A stretch of 64,000 nucleotides of DNA from Diphasiastrum complanatum (Eukaryota; Streptophyta; Lycopodiopsida; Lycopodiales; Lycopodiaceae), in contig CM055092.1 in assembly GCA_029204225.1 (NCBI GenBank), positions 43,640,094 to 43,704,093 on the forward strand, in the 5' to 3' direction. A program made the translations under genes and the position numbers. Below are positions 45,586 through 56,830 of this stretch, piece after piece (the stretch's first letter is position 1; every line of letters starts with the position of its first letter). The notes beneath the pieces are model-generated. The model had not been told where the DNA came from, ran no database searches, and was given only the letters and a program-made list of their open reading frames with translations.

Positions 45586-46760
45586 TTGTCTTTTACATAT
45601 CTGTTGAAATCCCAGATGATGAGTGTTGAATCTTCAACTGTTCCATTGATCGAAGCATTTATATCTGCTCCAGTTGGTGTAGATGATGCAAATACTGACA
45701 TAGGAATTGAAGTTGAAGCATCTATGGCTTCAGATTATCAGAAAACTCTCCCTCGTTCTATAATCCTCTCTAATTCTCTTCCATCTGCATCTCTTGTTAA
45801 TCAATTAACTCTACTTGATGTCCCCTTATATTTTATAAATAATGAGAGTTATATTTCATTTAATGATATAGAAAATAGTTTGAATTTAAGAAATGATGAA
45901 ATCCTCTCAATTTTTGCACAAAATTGATCAAAATTTTCTGACATTGTTGATTACACATATGATGACCTTGAAAGTGAAATATATTATGATAAAGATGGCA
46001 ATTAAAAATTTGGCAATGAGGCCTTGGAAGCCATGACTGAAAAATCTAAAGCCTATGAGAAAACTTTGCCTACAGAGGAGGAATTTTTGGAATTCCAAAA
46101 AAAATATCTCCCAAGGACTCGATATATCTCCTCCGAAAATGTAGAGGCCATTGGAGGACATGACATTAGCAGAGCAAACGTCGTTGAATATGATGATTAT
46201 GATCTGGTATATGGATATTATATTGGTATTGATATTGTTCAGTTTTCTTATTTCAAACACTATGTTAAAGTATGAGTTTACAGTGTTATGTATCATTCTA
46301 AATTTATTTTCTTTACTCGTTTACAAATAGATGTCTTTGGTATGAGACATGGAGGCGTCCGAGGTGTATCAACCGGGAGAAAGGATGTGTTTCTATCTCA
46401 TTATTTGAAAAACTTTCAGAATAATGAGATTTGTATATATCATTCATCTTTTAATCCATATGCAACCACTGTCATTATGGCCATCAAATCATTATCAGTT
46501 TGTTTAGGAGGCCATACGTACGCAAGAGGAACATATTAAATAATTTTTGTGAAAAGGGATTTGGCTATTAAAATATTGGGTTATACCCCCAATGAAACTA
46601 CAAAAAGATCATCTTCAATGGTCCTTAATTCAGGTTACATTGATACGAGCAAAAGGAAAATTTTAAAATTTTTGGATCCATATGAAAGGAAATTATTCCT
46701 TCATGACAATACCATCATCTGAATCTTGAAGAGGATGATGATGATAATTAAACAATTTTC
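45586..46760 (+). pseudogene. Unidentified split gene or pseudogene, part 2
   Basis: 45586-45927 reads STVPLIEAFISAPVGVDDAN, RSIILSNSLPSASLVNQLTL and NNESYISFNDIENSLNLRND. After a stop the frame continues (YTYDDLESEIYYDKDGN) into 46024-46206 with EKTLPTEEEFLEFQKKYLP and NVVEYDDYDL. A likely intron spans 46207 (GTATAT) to 46331 (ACAAATAG), and 46332-46539 then gives GMRHGGVRGVSTGRKDVFLS, NNEICIYHSSFNPYATTVIM and KSLSVCLGGHTYARGTY. Past a stop, STKRSSSMVLNS-like coding texture and KRKILKFLDPYERKLFLHDN extend to about 46720. I do not know the family. It may belong with part 1 as one gene with large introns, or be a separate relic. Confidence 0.4.
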
Positions 46761-47216
46761 TGTAATAGATTTTTGATATATTACAAGGATCTCTCTTTTG
46801 TCATGAATTTGAATGCCTTTCACAATGGAAACTTAGGACACAATGCATTTATGATGGCTCGAGTTTCTACAAGGTCATATTAGACCATTTCATGTGTAAA
46901 TCTACTAGCATGTCAATCTAGACATTGTGAACATTGTTGCATGTCATACTAGACCAACTAGACTTTATGCATGTCATTGGAACTTGATCTACCTAAGCCA
47001 AACTTGCCCTATTCTACAAGGATATGTGCTCAAATCACACACCTTGGATATGTACAATCAGTTTACATGGGTAGAACCCCCAAAATCAACATATATAAGA
47101 TAGATATGTTTTACAATTCTTCACACTCCTCCTTAAAATATCTATCTGATGTTGATGAAGGTCCTTTGTGTGTGGATTCTTTGTTTTATATTTTAAGTGA
47201 AGATCCAAAGAATCCA
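46761..47216. other. No recognisable features
   Basis: The words AGACCA and CATGTCATACTAGACCA recur near 46870-46960. No gene is seen. Confidence 0.4.
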
Positions 47217-48047
47217 TCATAGCAGCACGCTTAACAAATCCACGATAAAATCTCTTTGATAGAAATCTTTTCCAAATGCCTTTGAAAAATATTCCACCAA
47301 TCTACCACTATGTCGATAGAGCCTCCTCCATGCTTGATGTAGATTCTGGATTTGCAAAGTCCTTTTGCATGAGGATGGCTGCATAAGAATATAAAAAATC
47401 CAAGGCCTCCATGCCTCATCATGATCAAAAAGATCATATAGATCAAGATTATACCATGAGCAATATTCAAGATTAAGCATACTAGCTTTATTAGTCCAAA
47501 CACTATGAACTTTATCCAAAATGGATCTAATCTTGAACCATACTCTAACTTGATCTTATTGAGGCTAAATACTTTCTTAAGATGTAAGTGTCCTCATTGG
47601 ATATTTCACTTACTCTCAATATGCCTCAAAACATGAAAAAACTCCTTGTTTCAAACTATGAGTACTAAACTCATACTTGCTCTTACTCAATTTAAGAGAA
47701 CACAAATGATGATACAATATCTTGCTTTCTAGATGTTTTGAAAACATAATCAAATCACCAATGACAAGAATTAATTCCGAACTAAAGACTTCATTCAAAA
47801 CTAGAATAGTCTTACTTGATCTTTGAGATAAGCAAATCTCAATTAAGCAAGATACAACATCAATCAAAGAAAGAGAATCATGGGTGAGTACAAAAGAATG
47901 AATACCGCCTTCACTTATCCTTTCTTTTCCATGAAATAAGAACCACAAAGACTTGGCCTTGTTCAATGATGAAGATCTCTTTGGACATGCATGTTGAGGA
48001 TACTCCTCCTCAAACCTCGACTCCATCACAACTTGATTACTCACCAT
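47217..48047 (-). pseudogene. Copia B: linker and 3' remnant lacking RT
   Basis: 48047-47616 opens with sequence like the integrase-RT linker of element A (SRFEEEYPQHACPKRSS), then turns into LLEKILYHHLCSLKL-type text that is not RT. 47519-47217 contains HSVWTNKASMLNLEYCSWY and a DHDEAWRPWIF segment. Nucleotides 47320-47520 weakly match 55890-56060 (shared GGCATGGAGGC and GCTAGTATG words), so this may be a conserved 3' noncoding part of the family. RT and RNase H are absent. Confidence 0.55.
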
Positions 48048-49324
48048 AGCAATGACTTGTGATGCATCATAAGATGATGTGCTCTCACACCTTCCAAAAT
48101 TGAAACTAGATCTTTATGAAAATCAATAACATCTCCATGCTCAAACACCTTCAAGATAGAGAGTGTAAAGGCTTTGTTGCCTTCCTTGGTGGATAAGCAT
48201 CCAACCATGATCCATAGACTTGGATCTCCATCCTTCTTTCCTTCCAAGGAACCACATGCAAAGCAATAACCTTCAAGAAAATTAAGGTACACAACCTCAG
48301 GCTTATAGTTGAACAAGACTCCATATAGTGCAGTCCTTCCAATAGCTCCATAACTCCATAAAGTTTTGCATAATGGAAAATACACATGCACCATGAAACT
48401 TGAAGAGACAAGACATAGCCATTGGTTACTTGTGAAACCATCAATAAGAGTAGAAAAACAAGAGGAAACTTCCTTGCTTGTTGATGAAGAAAGGTCAACA
48501 TCCAAGTGTTCCAACTCCATAGGATGTTTTGTCTTGGTAGAAGACATCAAATACGGATCCATATGTGATTTTGCCATAGAATAAGCCACTCTTGACCTGA
48601 TCTCCTTGACTATTGAAGACATAGATCTAAAATTGAAAACATGCAACCTCCTATGCCATACTTCCTCCTTGGAAACACAAGTCATCAATGCAAAATCACA
48701 AGTACTTGAATTCTCATGCACATCTAACTTGAAAATGCCTCCATATCTAGATCCACTTGCTAGGATCTCATCACCTTTCTTTATAAAACAATTATTGACA
48801 TTGAATTCCACTTCAAAACCATCATCAAATAACTTTCCAACACTAATCACATTCTTTGTGAGATTATGAACATAAAGTACATTGGAAAGTGATAAACTCA
48901 TAGAAGATGCAAGATTCAAGGAACAAATTCCTACTCCTTCGATTGTACATGCATCACCAACAGCTGTGTATATTGAATCTTTAAGTTTTTGAAAAGGTTC
49001 TAGAGAAACAAAAGAACTTTTAGTGCAACTCATGTGTGATGATGCACCACTATCAATATACCAAGATACATCATTAAAGGGTAAAGAGGAGAAGCTAGAC
49101 ATCATGAGAGATGCTTCTCCACAACTTGCATGTGAATCTTCTATGGTAAAATTGGCTTGATCTTCTTGAGTCTTCTTCTTGAAGATAGAAGAATGAGTTG
49201 AATCATCTTCTACTCCTCCTTGGTTTGTCCTTTTATTTGTCCTTGGTGAAGGCTTGAGAAAATTTGTTCTTGCTCCTCCCTCTTGACTTGTCCTTGGCAA
49301 AATGGGCTTTGCCATAACCACCAT
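48041..49324 (-). pseudogene. Copia B protease and shortened integrase in a 427-codon open frame
   Basis: The frame is open for 427 codons. It holds the protease active site WYIDSGASSHMSCTKSSF (about residues 87-104), VLYVHNLTKNVISVGKLFDD, the GAG-pre-integrase EEVWHRRLHVFNFRSMSSIV (about 218-237), HLDVDLSSSTSKEVSSCFST and LIDGFTSNQWLCLVSS with the first two core Asp positions kept in place. It then jumps directly to GRTALYGVLFNYKPEVVYLN and IMVGCLSTKEGNKAFTL. Compared with element A, about 80 residues of the core, including the catalytic Glu, and the zinc-binding Cys pair are lost. An integrase made from it could not be active, yet the frame is intact. Confidence 0.88.
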
Positions 49325-49932
49325 CCTTCCTTGAAAGTGTGTTGATCTTCAGAACTTGTCCTTTTGCCTGCATTTTTCAGCAATAAGAACATCATGCAGA
49401 GCCTCCAAAGTTGGTAGCTCTTCCCTGATAACATAAGTTTGCACAAAATTTGAATACTCTTCTCTAAGTCCATTAAGGACTACTTGAACAAGTTGACTGC
49501 TCTCTAGAGTATCTCCTATGCATGCTATCTCTCTGTGAAGATCTTTAACTCTCATTACAAAAATTGAAGCACTTTCATCAAATCTTTGGAAACTAGAAAA
49601 GATGTGATTTCTAAGAGTAAGTAGTCTTGATGTGATCTTTGCTTCATAAATGTCTTTAAAGATTTCCCAAGACTGCTTGGCTGAATTGCATGAATTATTT
49701 CTCTCACCATCTCATTAGAGATGTTCAGTTTGATGATATGAAGAGCAATCTTTGCTCTCTTCTTGAAGTTCTGAGCCTCATCATAAGCTTCAAGTTCAAC
49801 TTCAGTTCCTAATACTATGTCCATTTCACCATAAAGAACCAACAAAGATTCTATCCTATCCTTCCAAATTGAATAGTTGAAGGTATCTAGTCTCTCACTA
49901 GCTTCAAAGAGAAAATCTCCTATAGATGCCAT
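49210..49932 (-). pseudogene. Copia B gag
   Basis: The start is ATG 49932-49930 (MASIGDFLFEASERLDTFNY), with SIWKDRIESLLVLYGEMDIV, KRAKIALHIIKLNISNEMVR and EITSFLVSKDLMKVLQFL to 49555. It continues in another frame with MRVKDLHREIACIGDTLESS, VQVVLNGLREEYSNFVQTYV and EELPTLEALHDVLIAEK (49555-49349), the UBN2-type gag domain. An in-frame Met at 49965 exists, but the family start is 49932, as in element A and at 51863. One stop or frameshift at 49555 and another near 49350 break it. Confidence 0.87.
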
Positions 49933-50099
49933 GAATGTGAAGACTTCTTGTAAATTGGACAACAAATGGAATTGAATATGTTTGAGCTTGTTTCTAACAA
50001 ACTAAATGTTGCTACACTTCTGACTATAGGAATTTTCAAAGGGTGAACTACCAAATCCTATGTGAAATCTTGCAACTGTATTTGAGATAGGTCTCAAAT

Positions 50100-50408
50100 A
50101 TTCCACCAATACAATGCAAACTAGATCAACCTCTCAAAGTGAATTGGAGTATGTACAAATTTTGGTTCTTTCTTCTTTTGGCATATGTAGAATGCTCAAA
50201 GACAACACTATCGACTCAAAATACTACAATCTACCAACAGATCTGAGGCTAGAGCACAATCTAGAATGCTACAGATCAAAGCTACATTAATTCATCACAA
50301 ATAGGGAAAGTACACAAGCATAATAATGTATGAAGAAGACACCAATCTCGAGTTAGAGAGAGAATACAATTACAAGCAAAATAACATGAGATCCAATTTT
50401 GACATTAT
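50100..50408. other. Spacer between two divergent copia elements
   Basis: No ORF or motif; it should contain the rest of element B's leader and possibly remains of its 5' LTR, but no primer-binding site is visible. Confidence 0.4.
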
Positions 50409-51270
50409 TGTTGAAAATTGTCACTTCTTACTTGTCATTTTTTATTGTAAATAAAGATCAATCATGAGTACAATGTTCATGATCTGATTTCACACGTGTG
50501 GAGCCTGTTCCCACGTGTGAAAGAAAGTACTTTTCATACTTGTAAATATCTATTTTGATTTTGTATCAATCAAGTTAAGTGTGAACATGATATGACTAGT
50601 TTTTAGTCAAGCTGACTAGTCACCTAGAAATTAGCTTATCCTTGCATGTGTATGAGTAAATGCTCCCACATGGCAAGTGGATGTTCACACATGTGTATAG
50701 AGTTCTAGAAGATAAGAGTTGACCATTTTTCCTAGATTCTATTTTGTAGGGAGTATTCCTATATTCTAGCAGAGTAGCTCTTTGGATTTTAGCCATATTC
50801 TAGAAGGTCAACTTTGGATAAGGATCAAGGATGGATCAAATGGATAGATCTGAGTGATGTGGCACTCTTCACATGTGTGAAGACCTGCTGGACTGTACCA
50901 GACTTGTGGATGTACTTGATCCATAAAAGGATCATCATTTTGCTAATGAGATTGATGAGACTTTTGCATTCTACACTTTTGTGAGATTTCTAGTCAATAG
51001 AATTGTGATTTTAATGAATGATTGCTATCAAGAACCAAAGTACTTGTTGTTTCAGGTGCAGGACGTACAATGGACAGTACTCCACACGTGTGAGGCCGCT
51101 CTCACTAGTTTATGAAGTTTTGATCCATTGCTCTTTCTTAAATCTAAGTGTAGTGAATCTCGATCAAGATCTAAAGTGCAGAACTTGATAGATCCATTGA
51201 TTAAGCAACCAATGACTCTTTATGATTGTTAAGTACAATCATTATTGTCCTTTCAACTTAAATTTTATCA
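50409..51270 (+). repeat. 5' LTR of a plus-strand copia element (A/B family)
   Basis: The LTR starts TGTTGAAAATTGTCAC and ends CTTAAATTTTATCA at 51270 (862 bp), followed at once by a primer-binding site. Its termini match the 411-bp LTR of element A, but it is twice as long. It carries at least five CACACGTGTG-like palindromes (near 50491, 50512, 50688, 50868 and 51082). Confidence 0.82.
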
Positions 51271-51282
51271 TGGTATTAGAGC
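51271..51282 (+). promoter_or_regulatory. Primer-binding site after the LTR
   Basis: TGGTATTAGAGC, one base different from the usual copia primer-binding site, follows the LTR end. Confidence 0.82.
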
Positions 51283-51862
51283 TAAGTAAGAGAGTGATCA
51301 TTTGATTCATAAGCCTTGCAAAGATCATTGGCAAAATTTGTTTTTGGCCAATACTAGTGAGGGCGAGTTCATCTAGAGTGATAGCTTGTTTCTATTTGGA
51401 TCAAATTGACTTGGAGGCTGTGTATGTACTTTTCACACATGTAAAACCGTATAGCAACTTTCATTTTAAGTTACTTTGTGTTTTTTGGTCCTATAATCTC
51501 AATTCTATCATTTTTAATGCTTTTTGAAGCATAGTATTGATCTAGATTCAATCTAGATAATGCCTATGACCAAATAGAGTTTTGGATCATTGAAGCATTT
51601 CTTTTTGGAGTTTAAGATCAGATCTAAGAGGCTGATTTGTTCAGATCCTTAGATGAAGTGAAACCTCTAAGAAAAGTGTAAAGCAAATTTTTTTGTGAGA
51701 GTGAAAGCTAGGAATTTTTGTCAAGATCTAATTGTGTATCATTCAAGCTTGTGTGCTAGTTTGATAGAGACAAGGCTACAGGCAATCTTGTGAGCTTTAG
51801 GCCTTTCATAGATCTTTAAAATTCATAAATCTTTGTGATTTTAGAAGAGCATTCATTCTACA

Positions 51863-51935
51863 ATGTCATCCATGGGTGGTTATTTGTTGGAATCAAGTGA
51901 GAGACTCACTTCCACAAATTATTCCAAGAACAAAC
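51863..51935 (+). pseudogene. Copia gag start, cut after ~25 codons
   Basis: ATG 51863 opens MSSMGGYLLESSERLTSTNY, which parallels the gag starts of A (MASVGGYLLEAGERLSTSNY) and B. A ~590-bp leader separates it from the primer-binding site. After about 25 codons the match ends and sequence of another copia LTR begins, so this element was cut by insertion or recombination. Confidence 0.75.
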
Positions 51936-52024
51936 CAAATACAAGAAGAGAGCAAGATTAGCTCTACATTGCATAAAGTTGAATGTATCGTTTCTCGTTC
52001 GTGTTCGTCAATTATTCTTTATCC

Positions 52025-52146
<122 letters not shown>

Positions 52147-52291
52147 TATTTTCATAGCTTGATAAGCTTCCACAGTACAAGACTCTACTAGCCAATAGAG
52201 TAATTGTTTTCTTGTTCTGTATTTTTCAATATCAAATTGTCATACTTAAGTCACTGATAGTTTCTCCTATCACTTAGACTAATTCTTCCAC

Positions 52292-53217
52292 ATGGATTCC
52301 CAAAGGAAAGCCAGTCCTATCATGGACAAGCTTGATGGAGCCCATTACCATCTGTGGAAATTTAAACCGTACTAATGGCAAAAGAATTGTTCGACGTTGT
52401 TACAAGTGTAGAAGGGAAACCCAAAGCGGACGACGTGGCAATCGCCAGATGGAAGCTGAAGGATGGAAAGGCATTCGCGCTGATCATCCTCAACATCACG
52501 GATATCTAGATCGGCCATGTATTCGAGGCTCAGACATCGAGAGAAGCCTGAGACATCTTGATCACACTATATGAAGTGCGAGATATAGCTTCTAAGCTAC
52601 ATCTCAAGAAGAAATTCTACTCCCTCAAGATGACGAATGGTGATTCTCTGCAGAATCACATTAATCAATTCAAGAACCTGCTAAGACAAATGGTCGCTGT
52701 CGAATCTGTCATAGACGATCAAGACGCAGTGATGCAACTGCTTACAAGCTTGCCAAGTTCTTATGAAAGCTGGGTGATGATCATCACGACTCATCCAAAA
52801 TTGACTCTTTCAAGAGTCATTACTATGTTGTTGCAAGAAAACACGCGAAGGAACGAAGCCTCAAGTTCTTCACTGCTTCTCACGCTTTATATACCAACAA
52901 GAGCACGACAAAGCAAAAGAAGAAAAAAGGCCCAAAGCAATCAAAGCCAGACCAAAAACCAGCTCAGCACAAGGAACAATTGAATCTGCAAACAAAGAAG
53001 AAGCTGTTCTGCAGATACTACAAACGAACAACCACGAAATTCAAGACTGTTGAATACTTCAAGCGAAGAACAATAGCAAGGGACAGTCGAATCAACTGGC
53101 AAATGCAGCTACAGAAACTCCACAGCCTATTCAAGAAGCAGATCATGATGCCTTCATGACAACCATCAAGAAGCATCTGGGGACAGTTCTTGGTCCCTGG
53201 ATTCCGGAGCCACTCAA
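52292..53217 (+). pseudogene. Ty1/copia gag, ending in a protease start
   Basis: ATG 52292 opens MDSQRKASPIMDKLDGAHYH with the gag word LWKF. After a frameshift at about 52370 the UBN2 domain continues (ALIILNITDI, then ITLYEVRDIASKLHLKKKFY, MTNGDSLQNHINQFKNLLRQ, LLTSLPSSYESWVMIITTHP, LSRVITMLLQENTRRNE in the frame from 52558). A basic Lys/Gln-rich linker and a damaged zinc knuckle near 53010-53050 follow. At 53191-53217 one frame reads WSLDSGATQ, the copia protease active site. Immediately after, the sequence changes to gypsy-type gag. A 200-bp copy of the TTHPKLTLSRVITMLL segment lies antisense at 57462-57655. Confidence 0.87.
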
Positions 53218-53760
53218 GAAGATGGTAAAAACCATGAGGATAAGTCCTCAACTTCTAAAGTTGAGAAGCTTTGGAAAAGTAACATGGATGACCTTTAACG
53301 ATATGAAGTTTAGATTTCAGAAGTTGCAGACAAGAGACCAAAAGCTTCTTCTTCGAACTCAGGACTTTGGTATACAAAGTGCGGTACATCTGGTGGTGTA
53401 CAAAGTGCGGTACATCTGGACATTCTAAAGAAGAGTGTAGATTTGTGAACGTGAAATATGTCGAAGATCTTCTCAGGAAGCTCTTTTTATATTCAAGATG
53501 ATGCAACTGCCAATTATGTTCAAGGTATTGTAGCACCATTTCCACAAGGCAAACCAAAGTTTGCACCAAAGAGACACAACCCACCAAAATTTGTTGGTCC
53601 GTTCGAATAAACGAGTCTCGAAAAACTGTTACAATTGTGGTGAACCTGGACACTTTTTGTCGGATTGTCCGTAGCCACGAAAACCAATCAGATTTATCCC
53701 TTTGTGTTCAAATTGTAAAGAACCAGGCCACAAGTATCCAGACTATCCACAACCATTGAA
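53218..53760 (+). pseudogene. Ty3/gypsy gag end with three zinc knuckles
   Basis: The region carries CTKCGTSGHSKEEC (near 53410), NCGEPGHFLSDCP (near 53632) and CSNCKEPGHKYPDY (near 53709, the final Cys replaced by Tyr). Three knuckles in tandem are unusual; most gypsy gags have one or two. A GTACATCTGGTGGTGTAC-like phrase is duplicated beside the first. The frame changes between the knuckles, so the region is broken. Confidence 0.72.
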
Positions 53761-55026
53761 GCCGCGTCCAAAGTACCAGTATGTTGCTACTCCTGCTGCT
53801 ACTGCTGATAGGAAACTAAAATCTTTAGCTGATGTTGTTGTGCAGAAGGTTGATGTCATCGAAGCTAAATAGTCAAAGCCAGTTGACCAATGTTGGCCTA
53901 GTGATGTCGAGAAATTATTTAAAGTGACTACGAGAATCAAAAGCTCCTCAAAACTTGACACAAAAGTACCTTCAAAAGAAACGAAGAAGATCCTCGAAAC
54001 AGAAACCTTCGACCAAAGCAATAACAAAAGAAGATCTTAAAGCTAATCTCGATTATGATCATGATGCAGCTAAGTTATTCTCAAAGCATATTTTTGTAGA
54101 AGCAAAAGAAATTATCAATTCTGAGATACAGATAGTTGCTGCAGAGAACAAATTTACCTTTGAGGAAGCGGACGTGAAAATCACGAAGACAAAACTTTTG
54201 GAGGCTATTATTGACAAGCCTATCTCAAAAGCGAAGATGAAAAACTATGATATTGTCACTAATATTGGTTCACTTCATCCTAACATAACTTTCGCAATTA
54301 TTGGCTAACAATAATGACTATCGTAAGCAGTTGGAAAGTCTTTATGCTCCTAAGAAGAAGAAACTAATTTCCTTGCCAGATGTTGGCATATTGTCCATTG
54401 ATTTGGGAGATCTTGGTGTGCCAGAGATCGACGTAATAATTGCTGGATGTTTAATTGAGAAAGTGCCGATTGATTTAGATTCAAGTTTCAATATAACAAC
54501 TGAAGACATTGCTCGTCTGGGGTTGATGAATATTCAACCAACCCAAAGAAATATCAAATTGAACGATTCGACACCAAGAAAGCTTGTTGGTGAATTAAAG
54601 GACATGACAATGTACATACAAGCCAAGCCTTTTACAATGAATTTTATTGTTATCAAATCACTTGGTCTATCATCATATTCTGTTTTAATAGGACGACCTT
54701 GCCTTTATCAAGCTAATGCAAGTGTACACTGGAAGTCCAGAGAACTGAGATTTCAGACTGGTGAGAAAAGTAATCATGGCAAACTGGAAGAACATATTAT
54801 TACTTGGAACCATGATATATATGAAGGTGAGACTCCGGTGAGTGACACCAGTTTCACTTTAGAAGATTCTTCATATGATCTTAATATATTCTCTAAGGCA
54901 TCAGATATCGATGTAAATTATTTTGAATGTTACAAGAATAATGATTCATCGGAGGACGAAGAAGAATTTTTTGAAGTTTGCAATGTAGATATTGATTTGA
55001 GCGGAAGCGGCAGACCAGAACTCTGA
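53761..55026 (+). pseudogene. Ty3/gypsy aspartic protease region
   Basis: Frame 53955-54308 ends with SKAKMKNYDIVTNIGSLHPN, and the next frame (54301-55026) begins with KQLESLYAPKKKKLISLPDV, separated by one frameshift near 54300. The second has a protease-like core: VIIAGCLIEKVPIDLDSSFN, where the expected DTGAS/DSGAS reads DLDSS, then EDIARLGLM, FTMNFIVIKSLG and the end VLIGRPCLYQANASVHWKSR, followed by an acidic tail. This is the usual gypsy pro fold order after the zinc knuckles. RT and integrase do not follow; the sequence ends in noncoding text. Confidence 0.75.
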
Positions 55027-55849
55027 AAATTCTGATGTTGATAATGAGGATATAGATAACAAATTTGAAGAATCTGAGCAAGAATTTGGTGATAAAAATC
55101 ACGCTGATAACAAGAATAAATTTGTGAAGTCAAGATTTAGCAAGTTTTAGTGCTAATCAACCATTCTTGAGAGAGCGAGTTTGATGAAGGTGATTACTTA
55201 AATATTCTGGGTTTAGATTTTAATGTGGGATACAAGTGTCTTTTTTTTACACGTGTGAGAATGTGTTAGACCAATTTTGAAGTTCCATTCTTTGTTTGAT
55301 CCCAAAAATACCAATTTAACTCTTATAGATGAAAATTTTGATGCAAGTTGAAGGAAATGCATCAAGCATCAAAAAGCATGGTTGAGATTTGATATAGGAT
55401 CATCAAATCAATTATTGTGGCTTTTGAATAAATTATTGAAATTGAGTTTAAGGTCTTGTTTGATTCTTCAAAAGGTAGGTCCAGAGAGACTATAGTAAAA
55501 CCTTGTACTAGACAAGTCAAAATCATTAATTTTTTGGAGAGGATAGAAAGTTGTTTTAAACCAAATTAGTTCCATTCAATCTTCTTGAGAGAGTGTGAGG
55601 GTTGAGACTAGAAGATTTTAAATTGCTTAGTTCTTTTGATTGCTCTTGCTATTATTGATCAAGATTGTGACTTTATCTCAATGAATTGGAGGTAGATGAT
55701 CAATGAGATAGATCTAACTATGTAGTCAATCACTCTTGAGGATTGAAAACATTCATTTCAAGTTCTTTTTTCTATGAGTTTAATAGATAATTGATAATTT
55801 GGACTAGTTTTTCACATTCACCCTCAAATTCAACTTGGCCAAAAAATCA
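55027..55849. other. No recognisable gene; TE-derived noncoding sequence
   Basis: A TACACGTGTGAGA palindrome of the LTR-associated type lies near 55249, so part may be decayed copia LTR of the A/B family. No ORF stands out. Confidence 0.4.
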
Positions 55850-56080
55850 TCATCCATGCTTACCATAACAAAAATAAGACTTCTTTGATGAAGATCCATT
55901 TTCAAGTGTCATGAACATACCATTGATGTAGATCCTCCTTGAAAACATCCCAATGCCTCCATGCCTTCTTATGACCTTCAAAGCAATCCATGCAAAATAG
56001 CTAGTCCATAACATACTAGCATTTTTCATTATGCCTCTAAGCATCCAAACAAAATGGTATAACAAAACAAATGAGAACAT
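55850..56080 (-). pseudogene. Copia 3' remnant similar to 47217-47519
   Basis: Minus strand text such as RHGGIGMFSRRIYINGMFM aligns in order with the element B remnant at 47.2-47.5 kb at nucleotide level (shared GGCATGGAGGC and GCTAGTATG words). It lies about 550 bp below an RT fragment on the same strand. Whether it was ever coding is unclear. Confidence 0.4.
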
Positions 56081-56630
56081 TCAAAAATCAGCACTTGATG
56101 AAGTCCACAATTGTCTTTGCATCTTTTTACCTCACTACATCACATAAAACATGAACATCATAAAGAATGAAGTAGCAATAATGATCAATCTTACTCAACA
56201 CAAACCCAAAAAGTAAGTAAGTGATAAAACCATCCGCTTTGTGTTCTCCTCTTTTGATATGAATTGGAGACACATGTTAGATCCATTGATGATCATTCAA
56301 GATCATTCAAGAACCATCCCAAGAACTGTAGTTGCCAGGTTTTTCCACAAAACTTTCCTTTCTAAGCATCAATGCCTCACACTAGAATTTTGTATGATTT
56401 GAACACCAAAAATAAAGATAATATTCTATTTTTTTCAAATCCTTTTCTTTGATATAAAAAAAAAAAAAGATTTTTTGTCCCAAAGCTTTCACTAACATCA
56501 AACAAGATTCTATCAAACTAATGTAAAGTGAAAAGAATCTCATCACCTTGAAGCAACCATAAGATAGAATGATATCTATGAAACATGGAATAGAAAGGAT
56601 GAAGATGTAGTGCACAGCCAAGTCTTTTCA
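56081..56630. other. No recognisable features
   Basis: A/T-rich sequence; A-tract near 56457-56469. No gene is seen. Confidence 0.4.
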
Positions 56631-56830
56631 ACCTAAAAGTCTGATTGAAGAATGTTTAACAACTGGACTGAAGGTCTCAGTGTAGTCGTCGTCGTGTGCC
56701 TGAGAAAATCCTCTAGCGACAAGTCAAGTCTTTGATTAATACTTCCATCTGCGTTGTATTTGATTTTGAATATCCATTTGCAATCAACTACATTTCTGCT
56801 GGCAGTCAAATATTCATCAAAACAAAATAA
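56631..56830 (-). pseudogene. Ty1/copia RT N-terminal fragment
   Basis: The minus strand reads VVDCKWIFKIKYNADGSINQ and, one frame on, GFSQAHDDDYTETFSPVV, the standard start of copia RT. The rest of RT is missing. Confidence 0.75.

Larger units (their letters stand above)
47217..50050 (-). mobile_element. Ty1/copia element B, internally deleted
   Basis: The minus strand reads leader (50050-49933), gag, damaged zinc-knuckle region, protease, shortened integrase, an RT-proximal linker, and then 3' sequence without RT or RNase H. Leader and gag match element A closely (for example GTGAAGACTTCTT and TTGAGCTTGTT before the gag ATG on the plus strand). Neither LTR nor a primer-binding site is recognised at its ends. 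A plus-strand relative of the same family starts with its LTR at 50409, so the two point away from each other. Confidence 0.85.
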
